NCBI RefSeq assembly: GCF_036227105.1
Contig: NZ_CP109434.1
Span: forward strand, 5,862,501 to 5,926,500
Direction: 5' to 3'
Origin: Amycolatopsis sp. NBC_01488
Lineage (GTDB): Bacteria > Actinomycetota > Actinomycetes > Mycobacteriales > Pseudonocardiaceae
Length of the DNA stretch: 64,000 nt
Part shown: positions 62,893 through 64,000 of the stretch, piece by piece
Layout of the letters: the number at the start of each line of letters is the position of its first letter
Position numbering within the stretch: position 1 is the stretch's first letter
Made by a program: the position numbers and the translations under genes
Notes under the pieces: model-generated
Seen by the model: only the letters and a program-made list of their open reading frames with translations
Databases searched by the model: none
Told to the model about the DNA's origin: nothing

Positions 62893-63171
62893 GTGCCCGC
62901 ACTCGACCGAACGCGCACCCGCGCGGGGACGACCGTGCCCGGCCGGCGGTCGCCCGACCGCGTCGGCGCCGTGAAGGACTCCTTCGCCGCCGGCGGCCGG
63001 CTGCCGACCGGATTCTGCTCGCGCACCGTGGCGATGGTTTCGCTCGCCCGCTCCGTCGGCCTCGGGCCGGCCGCGCCCGAGCGTGGCGCGGTCACCGATG
63101 GGATCGTCGACACCGTGAACTCCGACGACGACGTCGACCGCAGGAAGGCGGGCACGACCGTGCCCGCCTGA
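62893..63171 (+). CDS. Short hypothetical ORF or gene remnant
   Basis: This is a 92-aa reading frame from GTG 62893 with AAGGAG 5 nt upstream. The protein is basic at the N-terminus and acidic at the C-terminus (TVNSDDDVDRRK) and matches no family I recognise. It may be a remnant of a sugar-acid gene. Otherwise the 527-nt region 62736-63262 holds only the operators and a hairpin, so coding status is doubtful. Confidence 0.3.
   Translation: MPALDRTRTRAGTTVPGRRSPDRVGAVKDSFAAGGRLPTGFCSRTVAMVSLARSVGLGPAAPERGAVTDGIVDTVNSDDDVDRRKAGTTVPA
63147..63168 (+). terminator. GC-rich hairpin before the dehydratase gene
   Basis: GGCGGGCAC and GTGCCCGCC pair around GACC, at the 3' end of the short ORF and 95 nt before the dehydratase ATG. 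No T-run follows. It could be a terminator or an mRNA-stabilising stem. Confidence 0.5.
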
Positions 63172-63262
63172 CCGACGCGTGCCGGGTCCGCTTCCGCGCG
63201 GGGCGGCCCGGACGCTGGCCACACCCGGCCGCAACCGAAAAAGGACGAGAGAGCAGAAACTG

Positions 63263-64000
63263 ATGGTACAGAACGAGATCGAGCTGGACGGCCTGCTGGC
63301 GTTCCCCCTCACCCCGTTCACCGAGGACCTCGAGGTCAACCTCGACGCGCTCGCGGAGAACGTGGAGAGCCACATCGCGGCGGGTGCCGGTGCGCTGTTC
63401 GTGGCGTGTGGCACCGGCGAGTTCAGCTCGCTCTCGCCCGCCGAGCACGCCTCGGTGCTCACCCGGTCCCGGGAGGTGGCCGCCGGCCGCGTCCCGGTCT
63501 GGGTGGGTGCCGGCGGCGGCGCGGCGTCGGCGCGGGCCGGCGTCGCGGCGGCCCAGGCCGGGGGCGCGGACGGCGTCCTGCTGCTGCCGCCGTACCTCGT
63601 TTCCGGGCCGCAGGCGGGGCTGGTCGACTTCGTTCGCTACGCCGTCGGCGACTCGTCGGTGCCGGTGATCGTCTACCACCGCGGCACCGGCGTGTTCGGT
63701 GCGCCGGCCGCGGCTTCGCTGCTCGACATTCCCTCGATCGTGGGCCTCAAGGACGGCTACGGCGACGTCGAGGTGATGACGCGGATCGTCACCACGATCC
63801 GGTCGCTCGACACCGAGCGGGCCCGGAACTTCCTGTTCTTCAACGGCTTGCCGACCGCGGAGGTCTCCGCCAAGGCGTACGCCTCGATCGGCGTCGCCCG
63901 GTACTCCTCGGCAGTGCACTGCTTCGCGCCCGAGATCGCGCACCGCTTCCACCGCGCGCTCGGCGAGGGCGACACCCGCGTGATGGACGCCCTGCTGACC
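63263..64000 (+). CDS. 5-dehydro-4-deoxyglucarate dehydratase (KDGDH), truncated by window end
   Basis: At least 246 residues of a DapA-family aldolase/dehydratase are present. The N-terminal LLAFPLTPFTEDLEVNLDAL, VACGTGEFSSLSPAEH and LLPPYLVSGPQAGLVDFVRY match the KDGDH subgroup. The Tyr in VIVYHRGTGV and the Schiff-base Lys in IVGLKDGYGDVEVM are intact. It converts 5-dehydro-4-deoxyglucarate to 2-oxoglutarate semialdehyde, downstream of uronate dehydrogenase. GGACGAGAGAG precedes ATG 63263. The C-terminal about 55 residues lie beyond the window. Confidence 0.9.
   Translation, partial: MVQNEIELDGLLAFPLTPFTEDLEVNLDALAENVESHIAAGAGALFVACGTGEFSSLSPAEHASVLTRSREVAAGRVPVWVGAGGGAASARAGVAAAQAGGADGVLLLPPYLVSGPQAGLVDFVRYAVGDSSVPVIVYHRGTGVFGAPAAASLLDIPSIVGLKDGYGDVEVMTRIVTTIRSLDTERARNFLFFNGLPTAEVSAKAYASIGVARYSSAVHCFAPEIAHRFHRALGEGDTRVMDALLT

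Overview
The window is about 64 kb of high-GC actinobacterial chromosome. Strong third-position G/C bias, many GTG starts and the gene order point to Pseudonocardiaceae, most likely Amycolatopsis or a close relative; the genus is an inference. It opens inside a 23S rRNA gene, followed by 5S rRNA and a long rRNA-operon terminator hairpin.

The backbone is the conserved actinobacterial order known from M. tuberculosis Rv1691-Rv1713. It runs: a TPR protein (here with a huge Arg/Asp/Gly-rich N-terminus), a HAD phosphatase, a small conserved protein, tlyA, nadK, recN, steA, mctB/steB, pyrG, a Nudix ADP-ribose pyrophosphatase, xerD, a ParA-like ATPase, scpA, scpB, a pseudouridine synthase, cmk, a PlsC-like acyltransferase and der. 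Accessory blocks interrupt this core. Between recN and steA lie a quinone-reductase-like gene broken by an in-frame amber codon and a DUF1266 gene. Between steB and pyrG lie a secreted GH18 chitinase with a DasR-like site, an alginate-lyase-family protein, a hydantoin/Asp-Glu racemase-family protein with an NCS1 transporter and a GntR regulator, a DJ-1/MocR divergent pair and a membrane acyltransferase. Between the pseudouridine synthase gene and cmk lie a methyltransferase, a secreted X-Pro peptidase, a KhtT/KhtU-like K+(Na+)/H+ antiporter pair and a DUF4267/TetR divergent pair.

From 40 kb on the content is accessory. It holds a Pls/PosA-type membrane NRPS with an M1 aminopeptidase, a HExxH metalloprotease-like protein, two tandem secreted GH95-like glycosidases and a membrane cyclophilin. 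A hydroxyquinol (resorcinol-type) pathway follows: FAD monooxygenase, a maleylacetate reductase-hydroxyquinol dioxygenase fusion and an AraC regulator. Then come an aminoglycoside-phosphotransferase-like protein, a divergent two-component pair and a polysaccharide deacetylase. The window ends in a uronate-catabolism locus: uronate dehydrogenase, IclR regulator and a 5-dehydro-4-deoxyglucarate dehydratase cut by the window edge.

The most unusual structure is a family of intergenic arrays with an exact 21-bp period at four places (about 40.56, 52.9, 56.6 and 57.7 kb). The three larger arrays have dyad symmetry, and the first two share a central hairpin of 15-bp arms and a 6-nt loop. A second theme is the number of start codons preceded by TAnnnT at 6-8 nt, which predicts leaderless transcripts for about a dozen genes and was used here to choose starts.
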